Shown: positions 23,600-34,712, counted from the first letter of the stretch. The stretch is 64,000 bases of DNA from Bombyx mori (GCF_030269925.1 NC_085111.1:6068142-6132141); one strand, 5' to 3'. The notes: a model not told the origin generated them from the letters alone. A program made the numbers and translations.

Positions 23600-23743
23600 T
23601 TTAGATTGTAAATTGATTAGATTGTATTCTTCTACCCACTCATATAAAGCTTTCCTTCGTTAAGAACGGTTAGCTGGTAGAAAACTCAATTGTTGAGTTA
23701 AGCTCGCCATTTTTTTTATCTTATCGCAATTACTGTAATAGAG
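23600..23743 (+). repeat. LINE 3' tail, upstream part, split by foldback element
   Basis: The order ttagctggtagaaaactcaa, tgttgagttaagctcgcc matches the tail at 30250-30329 (gactggtagagaatgcctca, ggcattaagtccgcc). Its missing end (gtgtacaataaagaataaat) is found beyond the foldback element at about 25751-25788, so the foldback element went into this tail. Confidence 0.55.
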
Positions 23744-24245
23744 CAAGAGCCCGCGACAGCCAGACCTTCGTTATTTTATAAAAGCTGAAAGTTTCTCTGT
23801 GTATGTCTCCAACACAGGTTAGAACGACCCGCGATTATAGAGTTCCGATTGTGGTTACTTGGGCAGGTAGCAGGCAGTAAAGGTATATAAAATAGTACCT
23901 TAAATTCGTTAAAGTATAAAGGTTTTTTTTTTTTAATATTTACTCCAGAATATCTTTAGAAATCACGATATCCGTTGCCGGACACTTTTTCCAGTTGTTA
24001 CCCCCTGCCAGACACCCTTAAACTGTAATAAATTTTAATTATACTTTCGTTATACTATAAAAGCTAAATTTTATATATGTTACTTAGGGACTTATAAAAA
24101 TATGTTACCCCAATAGCCGGACAGTTTTAATGGTTCTTACATCTTGCCAGACACATTGAGAGGCCGCTGTAGGTGCGAGCGCGAGGTAGCAACTGTTCAA
24201 GCGGGTGTGAGCGAGATAGAGTGCTTAGTCTATTGTGATCTTTTA
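23744..24245 (+). repeat. Left inverted arm of foldback element
   Basis: Pairs with 25247-25746. It contains two related segments about 140 bases apart: gccggacactttttccag ending in tgccagacac, and gccggacagttttaatgg ending in tgccagacac. The arm therefore has its own internal direct repeat. Confidence 0.85.
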
Positions 24246-24269
24246 CTGCACATCAGCTGTCGTTTATAG

Positions 24270-25115
24270 GATTTATCCGTTCTAAGCAGTGATATCGAGG
24301 CGCTACTCGGCATGGGAAGCTCTTTCATTCTGGCGGGCGACCTAAATTGTAAACACATCAGGTGGAACTCACACACCACAACCCCGAATGGCAGGCGGCT
24401 CGACGCGTTAGTCGATGATCTCGCCTTCGATATCATAGCTCCGCTAACCCCGACTCACTACCCGCTAAATATCGCGCATCGCCCGGATGTACTCGACATA
24501 GCGTTATTAAAAAACGTAACTCTGCGCTTACACTCGATCGAAGTAGTTTTACAGTTAGATTCAGACCACCGCCCCGTCATTATGAAGCTCGGTCGCGCTC
24601 CCGATTCCGTTACCGTCACGAGGACTGTGGTGGATTGGCACACGCTGGGCATTAGCCTGGCTGAATCTGATCCAGCATCGCTCCCGTTTAGCCCGGACTC
24701 TACCCCGTCTCCTCAGGATACCGCTGAAGCCATAGACATCTTAACGTCACACATCACCTCGACATTAGATAGGTCATCGAAGCAAGTTGTGGCGGAGGAC
24801 TTCCTTCACCGCTTCAAATTGCCCGACGATATTAGGGAACTCCTTAGAGCTAAGAACGCTTCGATCCGTACCTACGATAGGTATCCTACAGTGGAAAATC
24901 GTACTCGAATGCGTGCCCTACAACGCGACGTAAAGTCTCGCATCGCCGAAGTCCGAGATGCCAGATGGTCTGATTTCTTAGAAGGACTCGCGCCCTCTCA
25001 AAGGTCTTACTACCGCTTAACTCGTACTCTCAAATCGGATACGGTAGTAGCTATGCCCCCCTCGTAGGCCCCTCAGGCCGACTCGATAGTTCAATATCGA
25101 CGACAATGAGGAAAA
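24270..25115 (+). pseudogene. Jockey-type LINE endonuclease fragment inside foldback element
   Basis: An open frame (ATG at 24312, stop 25067) gives 251 residues. It contains the AP-endonuclease-like motifs FILAGDLNCKH (D10, N12) and LDSDHRPV (D85, H86) of the C-terminal half of a non-LTR retrotransposon endonuclease. The linker toward the reverse transcriptase follows (FLEGLAPSQRSYYRLTRTL). The frame also reads open upstream to about 24270, without the endonuclease N-terminus. After residue 248 the match moves to another frame (LVGPSGRL), so a frameshift makes the stop. The reverse transcriptase is missing. It is best read as a LINE piece captured between the foldback arms. Confidence 0.8.
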
Positions 25116-25246
25116 TTATAAGAACGATTAAATATTTTTCTTTGACATGTAATATTTTGTTTGTACTTTATAATATTAAAATAACCTTTTTTATTTTCTA
25201 TAATATTGCTATGAACATAATAAAATAATTTTTTTATTGGATATCT

Positions 25247-25746
25247 TAAAAGATCACAATAGACTAAGCACTCTATCTCGCTCACACCCGCTTGAACAGT
25301 TGCTACCTCGCGCTCGCACCTACAGCGGGCTGTCAATGTGTCTGGCAAGATGTAAGAACCATTAAAACTGTCCGGCTCTTGGGGTAACATATTTTTATAA
25401 GTCCCTAAGTAACATATATAAAATTTAGCTTTTATAGTATAACGAAAGTATAATTAAAATTTATTAAAGTTTAAGGGTGTCTGGCAGGGGGTAACAACTG
25501 GAAAAAGTGTCCGGCAACGGATATCATGATTTCTAAAGATATTCTGGACTAAATATTAAAAAAAAGACCTTTATACTTTAACGAATTTAAGGTACTATTT
25601 TATATACCTTTACTGCCTGTTACCTGCCCAAGTAACCACAATCGGAACTCTATAATCGCGGGTCGTTCTTACCTGTGTTGGAGACATACACAGAGAAACT
25701 TTCAGCTTTTATAAAATAACGAAGGTCTGGCTGTCGCGGGCTCTTG
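25247..25746 (-). repeat. Right inverted arm of foldback element
   Basis: Reverse complement of the left arm. Small differences include gacagc against gagagg near the inner end and ggctct against aatagc before the second internal segment. Confidence 0.85.
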
Positions 25747-25750
25747 GGCC

Positions 25751-25790
25751 ATAATATTAACTGTGTGTACAATAAAGAATAAATAATTTT
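25751..25790 (+). repeat. LINE 3' tail, terminal part after foldback insertion
   Basis: gtgtgtacaataaagaataa is the usual end of the tail started at 23600; the foldback element separates the two parts. Confidence 0.5.
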
Positions 25791-26046
25791 TCTTTTCATG
25801 AGTTTGAATTTTTCATTTTGAGTTCAATAAATTTATCTGTGATTGACGGGTTCTTTTAATTTGGTCTTTCTTTTAAATTTTTACCATTTAAAATCGAAAA
25901 TAAAAGCTCGTTCTTAATTATTATTTACACTTAATACTACATATTATTGGTGATTTATTTTGTAAGAAGGGATTATTTGTGGCGTTTCCAGCTCAAGCAA
26001 AACGGATGGGTGTACTCGGGAGTTCATCTAGAAGGAGGAAATTTAG

Positions 26047-26170
26047 TAACAACTGCCCGATCGCCTCTTAGAGAGCAGTAATAACTGATGGAGAGGTGCT
26101 TCGGGAATAAATCTACAACCGGACCAGATCTGCAAAGATCCAACGAGAAACTCAGAAGACTGATGATATG
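26047..26170 (-). repeat. LINE tail family L, form B, decayed
   Basis: aacaactgcccgatcgcctc, gcttcgggaataaatctaca, accggacc and gagaaactcag keep the antisense order of form B. About a quarter of the bases differ, so this copy is old. Confidence 0.55.
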
Positions 26171-26865
26171 AAGGAAGCGTCACGTCGAAATTTTCAATGA
26201 GTGAGGTCTCATATGCTTCTAGCGCTAGAACTAGAAGAATCCAACAGCAACGATAGCGGGTTATTTAGATCTAGTCCATCCATCATTTCATGTCTAGGAC
26301 GTCAACGGTGGCTGTTACCTGAGTCGGGTCAGATATCGCTATTAAAGAATTATCATGTTTCATTGTTGTCATGAAGAAGCGTTCCAGCGCTGTCTTCATA
26401 CAGCCACGGAATTATTATTAGGTGAGCGTTCAATGTTCGTATTGTACCGATCACAATGACTCTTGTAGCGCCCTATCTACTTAATAGCCTATGACCCGTT
26501 TGAAGCGAACACACCTTTTATGACACGATTAAAACAACTACGTTTTAGTAACAATAGGTAATTTTAAGAGATATCGCGGATAACGTGGACAAAAACAGAC
26601 TCAATTAAAGGCTTTTGGTAACAAAGATTAGTTACTAACATATTTTAGTAAGGTTATAATACACATTGAAACACTTAAATTTATCGGGCACTCATTTACG
26701 TCCGCTTCTATCTATGAAGGTAGTAGGGTCATCCTTTTATGAAACTTAGGTTTAGAGGATCTTGAGGATCTAGGAATATTGTAAAAGAAGAAATTTTTAA
26801 GCGACGCGGGCGACATTTTTGTATCTGATTATGTCATTCCAGAACATTCCTATAAGTATTTTGGA

Positions 26866-27323
26866 GTCGTCGTGGCCTAAAGGATAAGACGTCCGGTGCA
26901 TTCTTATGTAGCGATGCACCGGTGTTCGTATCCCGCTGGCAAGTGGCAATTTTTATAATAAAATAAGTGTTCACGATTGACTTCGGACACGGTGAAGGAA
27001 TAACATCGTGTAATAAAAATCAAACCCGCAAAATTATAGTTTGCGCAATTACTGGTGGTAGGACATCTTGTGTCCGCACGGGTAGGTACCACCGGCCCTG
27101 CTTATTTCTGCCGTGAAGTAGTAATGCGTTTCGGTTTGAAGGGCGGGGCAGCCATTGTACTGTTAAAAGTGAGACACTTATGTTACTTATTCACTTAGAT
27201 TTACTTACACTCATGTCTCAAGGTGGGTGGCGGCATTTACGTTGTAGGTGTCTATGGGCTCCGGTAACCACTTAACACCAGGTGGACCGTGAGCTCGTCC
27301 ACCCATATAAACATTTAAAAAAA
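26866..27323 (+). mobile_element. Full-length Bm1 SINE
   Basis: A tRNA-derived head starts at gtcgtcgtggcctaaagg. It has a Pol III A box (tggcctaaagg, 26873-26883) and a B box (gtgttcgtatcc, 26922-26933). The middle part (taataaaaatcaaacccgc) and the Bm1 body from actggtggtagg to an A run follow. Direct repeats aagtattttg (26854-26863) and aagtattgtg (27322-27331) match at 9 of 10 bases and are the likely target duplication. Around 27160-27215 a foreign stretch (gtgagacacttatgttac and following) replaces the usual actgagaccttagaac segment. The element is non-coding and depends on LINE proteins for movement. Confidence 0.88.
26873..26933 (+). promoter_or_regulatory. Internal RNA polymerase III promoter of Bm1
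   Basis: A box tggcctaaagg and B box gtgttcgtatcc, spaced as in tRNA genes. One B-box base departs from the usual ttcgaatcc. Confidence 0.65.
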
Positions 27324-27694
27324 GTATTGTGTATAGAGCTATTATAATTTTTAATGAGGATTTGGGTTCGTGGCGCACTTCAATCAAAGCGGTCACTGGG
27401 CATATAGATACCATATATTATACTTGATGCCGTCGCCCACTTAAAATTTAATATTGAAGTCTTAATTGTATCGGTGAAAAGATGGTCTACCCTTCAAATC
27501 AAATCAAAGTTAAATTCTTTCGGTCAGAGTTAAACTTTCATTAATCAAAACCAAAGAGGAACGTAGTTTTTCTTGATTTTAAATTACCGAAATCATAAAT
27601 TCAGTATGATTACGACGTGACTGCGACTTAGAGAGCAGTACGCACGTTAATTGTTAAAAATTTGCAATAATGATGATAGGCATGCCGAATGATG

Positions 27695-27813
27695 CCGGTA
27701 GGCAGCGGCTTGGTTCTGCCCCTGGCATTGCTGAAGTCCATGGGCGACGGTAACCACTCACCATCAGGTGGGCCGTATACTCGTCTGCCTACAAGGGAAA
27801 TTAAAAAAAAAAA
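27695..27813 (+). repeat. Tail repeat family T (ggtaggcagcggc type)
   Basis: ggtaggcagcggcttggttc, tggcattgctgaagtcc, accactcaccatcaggtggg, gtctgcctacaaggg and an A run. Copies also lie at 55569, 56886 and, decayed, at 60612. Its end resembles that of Bm1 (ccacttaacaccaggtggg), so the two families share a 3' recognition end. Confidence 0.75.
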
Positions 27814-28157
27814 GCTGGCAGTTTTTTTTTTCGGAATCTAATTTAGCAACCACACCTAGATGTCCTATTTGTTTGCCTCGTGAATAATGCCGTAATCAGT
27901 CGCGCGTTACGTCATTCATTATTGTCTGTTTTACATTAAGTAGGCTGTTTGTACACTCACGATACGAAGAGTGAGCTTGTGCTTAAATAGACTGTGAGGC
28001 CCATTTAACTTAGCGACTTCGTTGCGCTCTATCCTGGAAAAAGAACCGATTTTGGCGATGACAACTGAGCATCCAATTACATGGATGTTGCGTATAATAG
28101 TTTGGCAGGGACCATCGTTTCCATTTCACCTGCTAACAATTATTATTTTTCAGTTTC

Positions 28158-28225
28158 ATCCATCGATTAGGTGAGCTCTCGGGGCTTAAACTGGCGAATT
28201 TACGAATACTAACCCTTTGCTAACA
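28158..28225 (-). repeat. LINE tail family L, form A, decayed fragment
   Basis: taggtgagctctcggggctt, aaactggcgaatt and actaaccct follow the antisense form-A order seen at 44370 and 62828. Confidence 0.45.
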
Positions 28226-28662
28226 AATTATGCGTTCCCTTTTTTATCTGGTCTTTGAGCTGAAAAGTCGGCCTGTTGTATCTGGAGATGGGCTGAGTTA
28301 CTAAGTTTGCAGTCTCTGTTTGCTATAAGGTCTAGTACCACAAGGTAAATATATAGATGAAGCGACTGTGGTCAAAAGGGCAAGAAGTGATTTTCTAATA
28401 CCGGCATAGTGACATCGCTTGATCCGATGTCTTATCCCTTAGGCAACGACAATTTCAAGGCCCATTCGTAGATACTTATCTTCTTTTAATATAACGTTAA
28501 AGAATGATTTTTTTAATTGAATAATTTCTCTATAATGACGTAAAATTTAAACAGCTTGTGTATGTATCCACGTGTTATTGATTTTGGAACGTATTTAAAT
28601 AATTATCATGAAATCCTAATGATTTTTTTTCAGTAAGGCCATTTATTTATTGCTCTAAATGG

Positions 28663-28830
28663 GCAGTTGACCTAACGGTACACTTATTATTATGTCGGTA
28701 CCGAAGCCTCTTAAACAACAGAAACGACCTTGAGTCCAGGAAGTCCTAATTTTCTCATACGACCCAATTTTAATGCCAGAACGAAGCACTACTTCGCGGC
28801 AGAAACAGATAAGATGGCGGTACCAACGCG
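28663..28830 (-). repeat. Probable ancient Bm1, antisense
   Basis: gaagcactacttcgcggcag, aaacagataag, atggcggtacc and acgcgagcg follow the antisense Bm1 order with heavy change. Confidence 0.4.
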
Positions 28831-29472
28831 AGCGATTTCTCAATAAAGTAATGTAATAGGGTTCGGAGCGAGAGATATTAAACTAAAACTGAGCAAACTA
28901 TGGTTAAATGAATTTCTAATAAAGTAATTTAACAAAACACGAGCTGATAACGGTTGACTGCTCTCCGGAAATTGAGCAATTCGGTAAAAGTATGTTGACA
29001 CGGTTTTTGTGGATGCACATTATGACATTTAAATGAACCATGACATTTACAACAAAATCAAAACTCTCAAATTATTACTGAAGACCGTGAAGACTATAAA
29101 ATTGTTTTAACAATCACTAAGGAACACTAAAAAAAAATGTAAGGCGAAATGCTATTTTCTGATTATTAACACAAGTAATGTTATTCTACACGTATTACGG
29201 GCTCAGAACTGCGAATTTCGCCTCAAATTCCAAACTGTCAACTAATTAGTTCATGATTTATGACAACTTGGTAAAGGCAAGATAAGATTTAATAAATATG
29301 ACCAACACACGATGAAAAAACAATTTTCTTATAGAACGATGAAAACACAAATCGGTACAGAAAACATATTTGTTTGGGTGTAGAATGAGATAACCTGAAA
29401 CAATCAGACCCGTACAACGAAAACGTTCTACTATTGAAGTCGTTGCATTTTAGTAAAACCACATCGCAATCC
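28831..29472. other. Unannotated stretch
   Basis: Nothing supported. One minus-strand frame of 61 codons overlaps the start of the next Bm1 copy and has no motif. Confidence 0.4.
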
Positions 29473-29617
29473 ACCTGGTGTTAAGTGGTTACTGGAACCC
29501 ATAGACATCTACAACGTAAACGCGCCACCCACCATAAGATATGAGTTCTAAAGTCTCAGTATAATTACAACGGCTGCCCCGCCCTTCAAACCGAAACGCA
29601 TTACTGCTTCACCGCAG
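29473..29617 (-). mobile_element. Bm1 SINE body, truncated, antisense
   Basis: ccacctggtgttaagtggtt to cattactgcttcaccgcag. Both the A-tail side and the part toward the usual ccaccag boundary are missing, so it was truncated at both ends. Confidence 0.75.
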
Positions 29618-30135
29618 AAATATTTGGTAATAGTTTATCTATTTAAAATACAATCTCTTCTTATCCTATTGCAATTTGTATTACCTGACATTATTCATCG
29701 GGCAAAGACCTATTGACACGATTTTTTTGCTCTGAACTCGATCGGTATCTTGATACGGATTCGCGAACGAAATTATTTCATGTAGACCCGCCGTGAAAGT
29801 ACCCAGCTTTCTCTCTTCAATGAAAACGTTAAATAATTTAACCGGGTACGCAAAATGCAAGGTGAAGTCGGCGCCAATTCATGTTTTTCAATGACATATA
29901 AGCGCGGAAATGAGTTACAGAAATAAATTAATTATTCAACCTAAATATTCTATAACATATTCTAAAGATATTTCTTCTATTTCTCTGATAAATTTGTTAA
30001 ATTTTTATGTTGTGTTTAAGTTTGCATATGATTATATATGTATGTGAATATACGCGTATATGATAGTGATTATATATAGATATATGTGTAAATTTCATAT
30101 TATTATCATATAATATTGTGTACGTTGTTGTATGT

Positions 30136-30152
30136 TATATATATATATATAT
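30136..30152. repeat. (TA)n microsatellite
   Basis: An uninterrupted TA dinucleotide run. The surrounding 100 bases are also rich in TAT/TGT steps. Confidence 0.8.
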
Positions 30153-30249
30153 GCCGTGTATGTGGTTGGTTGTATGTAATATTATTATCAATTTGGTTAT
30201 TTTCGCAATAAGTAATGCACCTACCACAGGACTCTCTACACCACCCTTG

Positions 30250-30329
30250 GTTGACTGGTAGAGAATGCCTCAGGCATTAAGTCCGCCATTGTACCTTTGT
30301 GAATGAAGTTGAATAAATAAATAAATAAT
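30250..30329 (+). repeat. LINE 3' tail with TAAA-type end
   Basis: gttgactggtagagaatgcc, tcaggcattaagtccgcc and gtacctttgtgaatgaag end in repeated aaataaat. This is the 3' tail layout of a lepidopteran LINE whose 5' part is absent. Confidence 0.6.
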
Positions 30330-33020
30330 ATGTTGAGTGTTGTAAGATTTTGTGATCTGTATTACATATCCTGGTTCCTAGCGATGCTTATCAGAAAGTT
30401 GTTCGGTGAAATAGATCGTATCAAATGCAAATAAAGTTGAATTATGTTCGGTACTGACGTTCACGGACTTTTTGAATTCCTTGAAAACGTGATAACCATA
30501 AATCATCGTCCACGCTCAAATACATAAGAGATACAATCCGCGTCATATTATTTACACGAATTTATCGTAAGTAAATAGTTTGTGTCAACTTTGAAGGTCT
30601 TCCAAGGACATTCAAGTTACGTTCAAACGATATAGCACTTCATTTTCTTTCGTGTTGAGTAGAAAATTGCAGATATCATAACCAAATATGAACGATAACG
30701 TTACTAAACATATTTAATTATTGACATCATTCATACATATTATTAATCGCATGAGAACAATGAAGAATTCATTTTAATAATGAATATTCCTTCGACAGTA
30801 TGTTTGTACATAATTACCGGCCATTTTGTATTAAAATGATGTTCTTATTTTATTATTTTGACATTTCTCAATTACTTTCGTATTTACTTAAGAACAGGGA
30901 ATTTCACTTAAACAAAAATTGGTACACTAAAAATTTCATTGAAAAATAATTAAGATTCCTTGTAGAGAGATATTTAACGATGCATAGCGCACATTGTCCG
31001 AACGAACTTGCACAGTATTATTTAATGTGTGACCTAATCGTGACTTCACCAACCTTACAGCTACTTACAGACAGATTAGAGCGTTTAATCCGGTTGTTAT
31101 CGTGCCAAGTGATACACTAAAGGCAAAGGAACATGGGAATTGTGACAGAAAACGATTTACGCGTTTTATTAAATGACTTTAGAACTGAACTTCCCAACAA
31201 ATGCAAACATATCGTTATCTGATTGTGTCGGTGTTGCCACGCACCGATCCAAACCCACAAAATATAATCTAGAAAGAATACGTCATAAATACAATAATAG
31301 AACATCTTAAAATGATCTTGTATTTTCATTAGCATAGAATAAATAAATCATTAACCACAAATAATACATAAAAATCAGCAACTGTGGAATAATTTGTTTC
31401 GTCGTTATCTAAATGTGTAATCTACGTGATTATATTCGTGCAAGAAATCCAAAATGTTATCTGAATGTGAATGAACGAGTGATTTCTAGAATTAAAAAAT
31501 AATAATTCGAACGATTACAAAAGACCGAACACGGTCATTGAATCGGTGTTGTCCGATCTTTTATTGCTGTAATTTAACTTTTCGTTCCGATTCAATGACG
31601 GAAAAATTGTTTTTTTTTCTTTTCTTCGTCTGGGAACCGCGTCTAGACAATGCGACTCGTAACATTACAGTTGTTACAGTTACACAGATGTTACGATTTT
31701 ATATTCTATTTTTGCATCTATATCTCGCATAGTCGATTACAAAATAAATTACGAAATACTTTTTAAAATTAAACCGGTTAATTTATTCCGTGAATCTAGC
31801 GAACAGAGAATAGATGGCTGACAAACGTCGAAAACGGTGATCGTCATGCTTTGTATATAAGGTCGTTGATATTCTATTAGCTTCGTAGTGGAGTTCCGTT
31901 GTAAATTATATTTCATCTAAACATCTGTGCATGCGTTTTACTATGCACATGTGTCCAATTAATCTTTTTCATTGCTACCGAAGAATCTATAAAGCTATGA
32001 CAAAATATTTTTATATAGTGACTAGTTGAGTTTTATAAGACTGGCTGTTCGTTTAAAATCCGTTCTTATTTCAAAAACTCTTAAAAAACGTATATTCTTT
32101 AATATAGTTTTTAATGAAATTAAATTGAACTTGCAAAATTATTCAACGCCGGTGGTCCAAGGTTATGGTTATAAAACCATGCCACTATTGGTTGCACTTA
32201 CTTACCGACTTCAATTAACTGTGGTAATTTTACATGACGTCTCCAGGTCGGAGGCGTGGGAATCATAATTGAAAGGAGACATACATTATGCATAATACAC
32301 AAAACTGCAACATCGTTTACAGTAATAAGTGAAAATGAAACAAAAAACTTCAAATCGATTTCTTATGTAACTGAAAAATATAATTGCACTTGAATAATTA
32401 AAATTAAATCGAGAACTACACAACAGTTTTAGTGACGTGCAAATTTTATTCAAATACATAAAAACAAATTTATTTGGACTTCAGAATTGAGTAAAGGTGT
32501 ACGTACGGTAATTTGCAAAAGATTAAACACGTGCACTGAAAGATTCACACAAGATCAAGAAGAAGAAAAAAAGCACTGCTGTAGGTAGTCAACCAAAACG
32601 ATGTAAACCTTGAAAACAGGTTATCATCACGAACGCTAGAAAAATACTATGAAATCCGACCGGCTGATATATAATTACTTAAATTACAATTTATGTTTAA
32701 GACAAAAAAAACCTAATTACACATAAAACTGGTGCCGCGTAAAAATTACGCGTCCTCGTGGATAGGTCGTAACTACCCGTAGTTAATAGAAGAATTAAAA
32801 AAAATCGTACTACTTACAGAATACACGTAATAACACGTATTTAAATAACGTATTACCGTGACTCGCTACTAAAATTTGTCAATAAAAAAAATTAAATATA
32901 CGTACCGAATGATGTAGTGCAAAATGATAGCAAAATCGTTTTTTTTTCTTTCTTTCTTGTCGCTTCGTTCGATCGGGTTTTTATTTAGCTAAAGTTCCGG
33001 TTTGTGTCCAGGTACACTCA
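30330..33020. other. Unannotated AT-rich stretch
   Basis: About 2.7 kb without a supported gene or repeat. It lies downstream of the minus-strand promoter at about 33060, so it could be intron of that gene, but no exon was found. Confidence 0.35.
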
Positions 33021-33024
33021 CTGT

Positions 33025-33065
33025 CGCACTGTCACTTTCCTTCGAGGCACCGCCGACTTTTTATA
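33025..33065 (-). promoter_or_regulatory. Minus-strand TATA/initiator promoter in GC-rich island
   Basis: On the minus strand TATAAAA (complement of 33059-33065) is followed about 30 bases later by ACAGTGCG and GACAGTGAG, which fit an arthropod initiator. The upstream 200 bases (33066-33260) are clearly GC- and CpG-richer than the surroundings (accggccagtccgcgcc on the minus strand). This looks like a host gene start directed toward lower coordinates. No first coding exon was found downstream, so the leader may be followed by a long intron. Confidence 0.4.
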
Positions 33066-33872
33066 AAGTTGTCACGCCAAGGTCTGAAAGTTCATAACAC
33101 GTTGTTTCTCGACGGTGGATCGGCGCGGACTGGCCGGTTTCCCTCGCGTAGCTACCCGGCCACCGGTGTCGGCGACGATACACAGTTCTGTGCGACAACC
33201 GAGACTAGATACAGAATAGGGGCGTGCGAAAACAAATCGTGGGTGCCTGTACACAAATACTACTCTAGAATCTAAAATGTCTAACGCAGAAGCTATTAAT
33301 CAGTATATAAGTCCAAGGTTTCCTAAGGGTGGTCAAGATGATTTAATCATTTAAACTGCATAATGTTTTTATTTTTAATTTTTAATAACAACTTTTCGAA
33401 TAATACTAACAAAAAAATGTTTTGAAACATTAAAATTTCGAGGTTATAATTAACGTAATTAAATACGAGATTTGAACTAGGTAAATATTTCGTAAAACAT
33501 TTGAATTTGGACACAAAACAAAATGTCTCTTCATAAAATCAACACAGTGCACAGTGTCGCAGCTGGAATACGCCATTAACACAATTCAAGATCATACGAC
33601 TATCGTGCCACCACGCTATTCGTAGTAGTGCCTTTTACTGAATTCAGGTTTTTTTAAGAGGTGTGGTTACGTCCGCGTCGTCCGCACGTCAGTTCGTTGC
33701 GTTTGATTACGGGCATGTTATTAGACAATATTGACTACATATACCGGCTACATGATCGTGTAATCATCACAATAACTCCTCGTTTCGGGAGGCAAAAAAT
33801 TTAATTGGTCAATTTCTATTATCTTCATGGTGGTCGTATTTTTGATTTTGTTTAATATTTTATGTGTTATAT

Positions 33873-33878
33873 TTTATT
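33873..33878 (-). terminator. Candidate poly(A) signal for the C-terminal exon
   Basis: AATAAA on the minus strand about 230 bases beyond the TAG at 34109. AT-rich context makes chance occurrence possible. Confidence 0.3.
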
Positions 33879-34108
33879 TTATGTTATCGTTCTGTATTAA
33901 AAGTGCCTTGCTAATTCGAATACAATTTAAAATATTGTGCAACTTCTAATGTCTCTGTTTACTTAAGTAATCTCCACAATGGCTGAAGCATGTCGATTAA
34001 AATATATTAAATACAAAAATTCAGTGATGTATTGAAACAACAATTTAGATTACATTTCATTATAGTATTTACGTAATTAAAAAAAAAATAGGGGAACATA
34101 TTTACTTG

Positions 34109-34195
34109 CTATTCTTTTTTTATTTTTTTTGGTTGCTGAACCCCTTGAGGTCCTATGCTTGCTGCAGGATTACCACCAACACCAACACCCATACC
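34109..34195 (-). CDS. C-terminal exon of an unidentified host gene
   Basis: On the minus strand a strong acceptor (ggtttttcaattttacag) opens an exon that reads 28 codons and then TAG. The peptide starts GMGVGVGGNPAASIGPQG and ends in the basic VQQPKKIKKE. Only this frame stays open; the other two stop early, at about 7 and 13 codons. A glycine/valine-rich stretch and a lysine-rich end suggest a nuclear protein with a disordered tail, but I do not recognise the protein. Earlier exons must lie at higher coordinates on the minus strand; none could be assigned. A candidate AATAAA lies downstream at 33873-33878 (minus). Confidence is for an exon being present, not for function. Confidence 0.55.
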   Translation of the reverse strand, partial: GMGVGVGGNPAASIGPQGVQQPKKIKKE

Positions 34196-34258
34196 CTGTA
34201 AAATTGAAAAACCACACAATTTATAAAAATAAAATTTATAGTGATGATTATAGATTCA

Positions 34259-34500
34259 TTTTTTTTATTGCTTAGATGGGTGGACGAGCTCACAGCCCAC
34301 CTGGTGTTAAGTGGTTACTGGAGCCCATAGACATCTGCAACGTAAATGCGCCACACACCTTGAGACATAAGTTCTAAGGTCTCAATATAGTTACAACTGC
34401 TGCCCCACCCTTCAAACCGAAACGCATTACTGCTTCACGGCAGAAATAAACGGGGCGGTGGTACCTACCCGTGCAGACTCACAAGAGGTCCTACCACCAG
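34259..34500 (-). mobile_element. Bm1 SINE 3' body, antisense
   Basis: Poly(T), then gcttagatgggtggacgagc, ccacctggtgttaagtgg, ttactgcttcacggcag and ccaccag at the 5' boundary. It sits 63 bases upstream of the acceptor of the minus-strand exon, so it is intronic there. Confidence 0.85.
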
Positions 34501-34540
34501 TAAAAATAATGAATGCTTCGCAAAATAATGAAATACCCAT

Positions 34541-34712
34541 AGACCCAATAAGTTTCTCGTCGGATTGTCTTGGGTCGTGATTCCGCTCCGGTAGTAGATT
34601 CAGCGAAGCACTGCTCTTGCCGGGGCCAGTGTTAGTAATTCTCTCAAGTTGAGCCTGTGAGTTCACCTACCAGTCCGGGCGAAGTTGGAACAGCCCCTTA
34701 AGCTAGCAAAAA
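34541..34712 (+). repeat. LINE tail family L, form A
   Basis: aagtttctcgtcggatt, tgggtcgtgattccgctccg, gcgaagcactgctcttgcc, gagcctgtgagttcacc and an A-rich end. The first stem is broken, so it is an old copy. Confidence 0.7.

Larger units (their letters stand above)
23744..25746. mobile_element. Foldback DNA transposon with about 500-bp inverted arms
   Basis: The left arm (23744-24245) and right arm (25247-25746) are reverse complements over about 500 bases with few differences. They begin caagagcccgcgacagcc and end inward at tattgtgatctttta. Between them is about 1 kb, mostly a LINE endonuclease fragment. No transposase is present. The bases taat occur just outside each end (taatagag on the left, ccataat on the right), so a 3-4 bp target duplication is possible but unsure. 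Superfamily is not recognised. Confidence 0.85.

Noticed and set aside
26866..26940. Possible genuine tRNA gene
   Set aside because: The A and B boxes belong to the Bm1 head; the sequence does not fold as a full cloverleaf and is followed by the SINE body and A-tail.
33069..33275. Overlapping frames on both strands in the GC-rich island
   Set aside because: GC-rich DNA is poor in stop codons, so both frames are expected by chance; neither has a motif.
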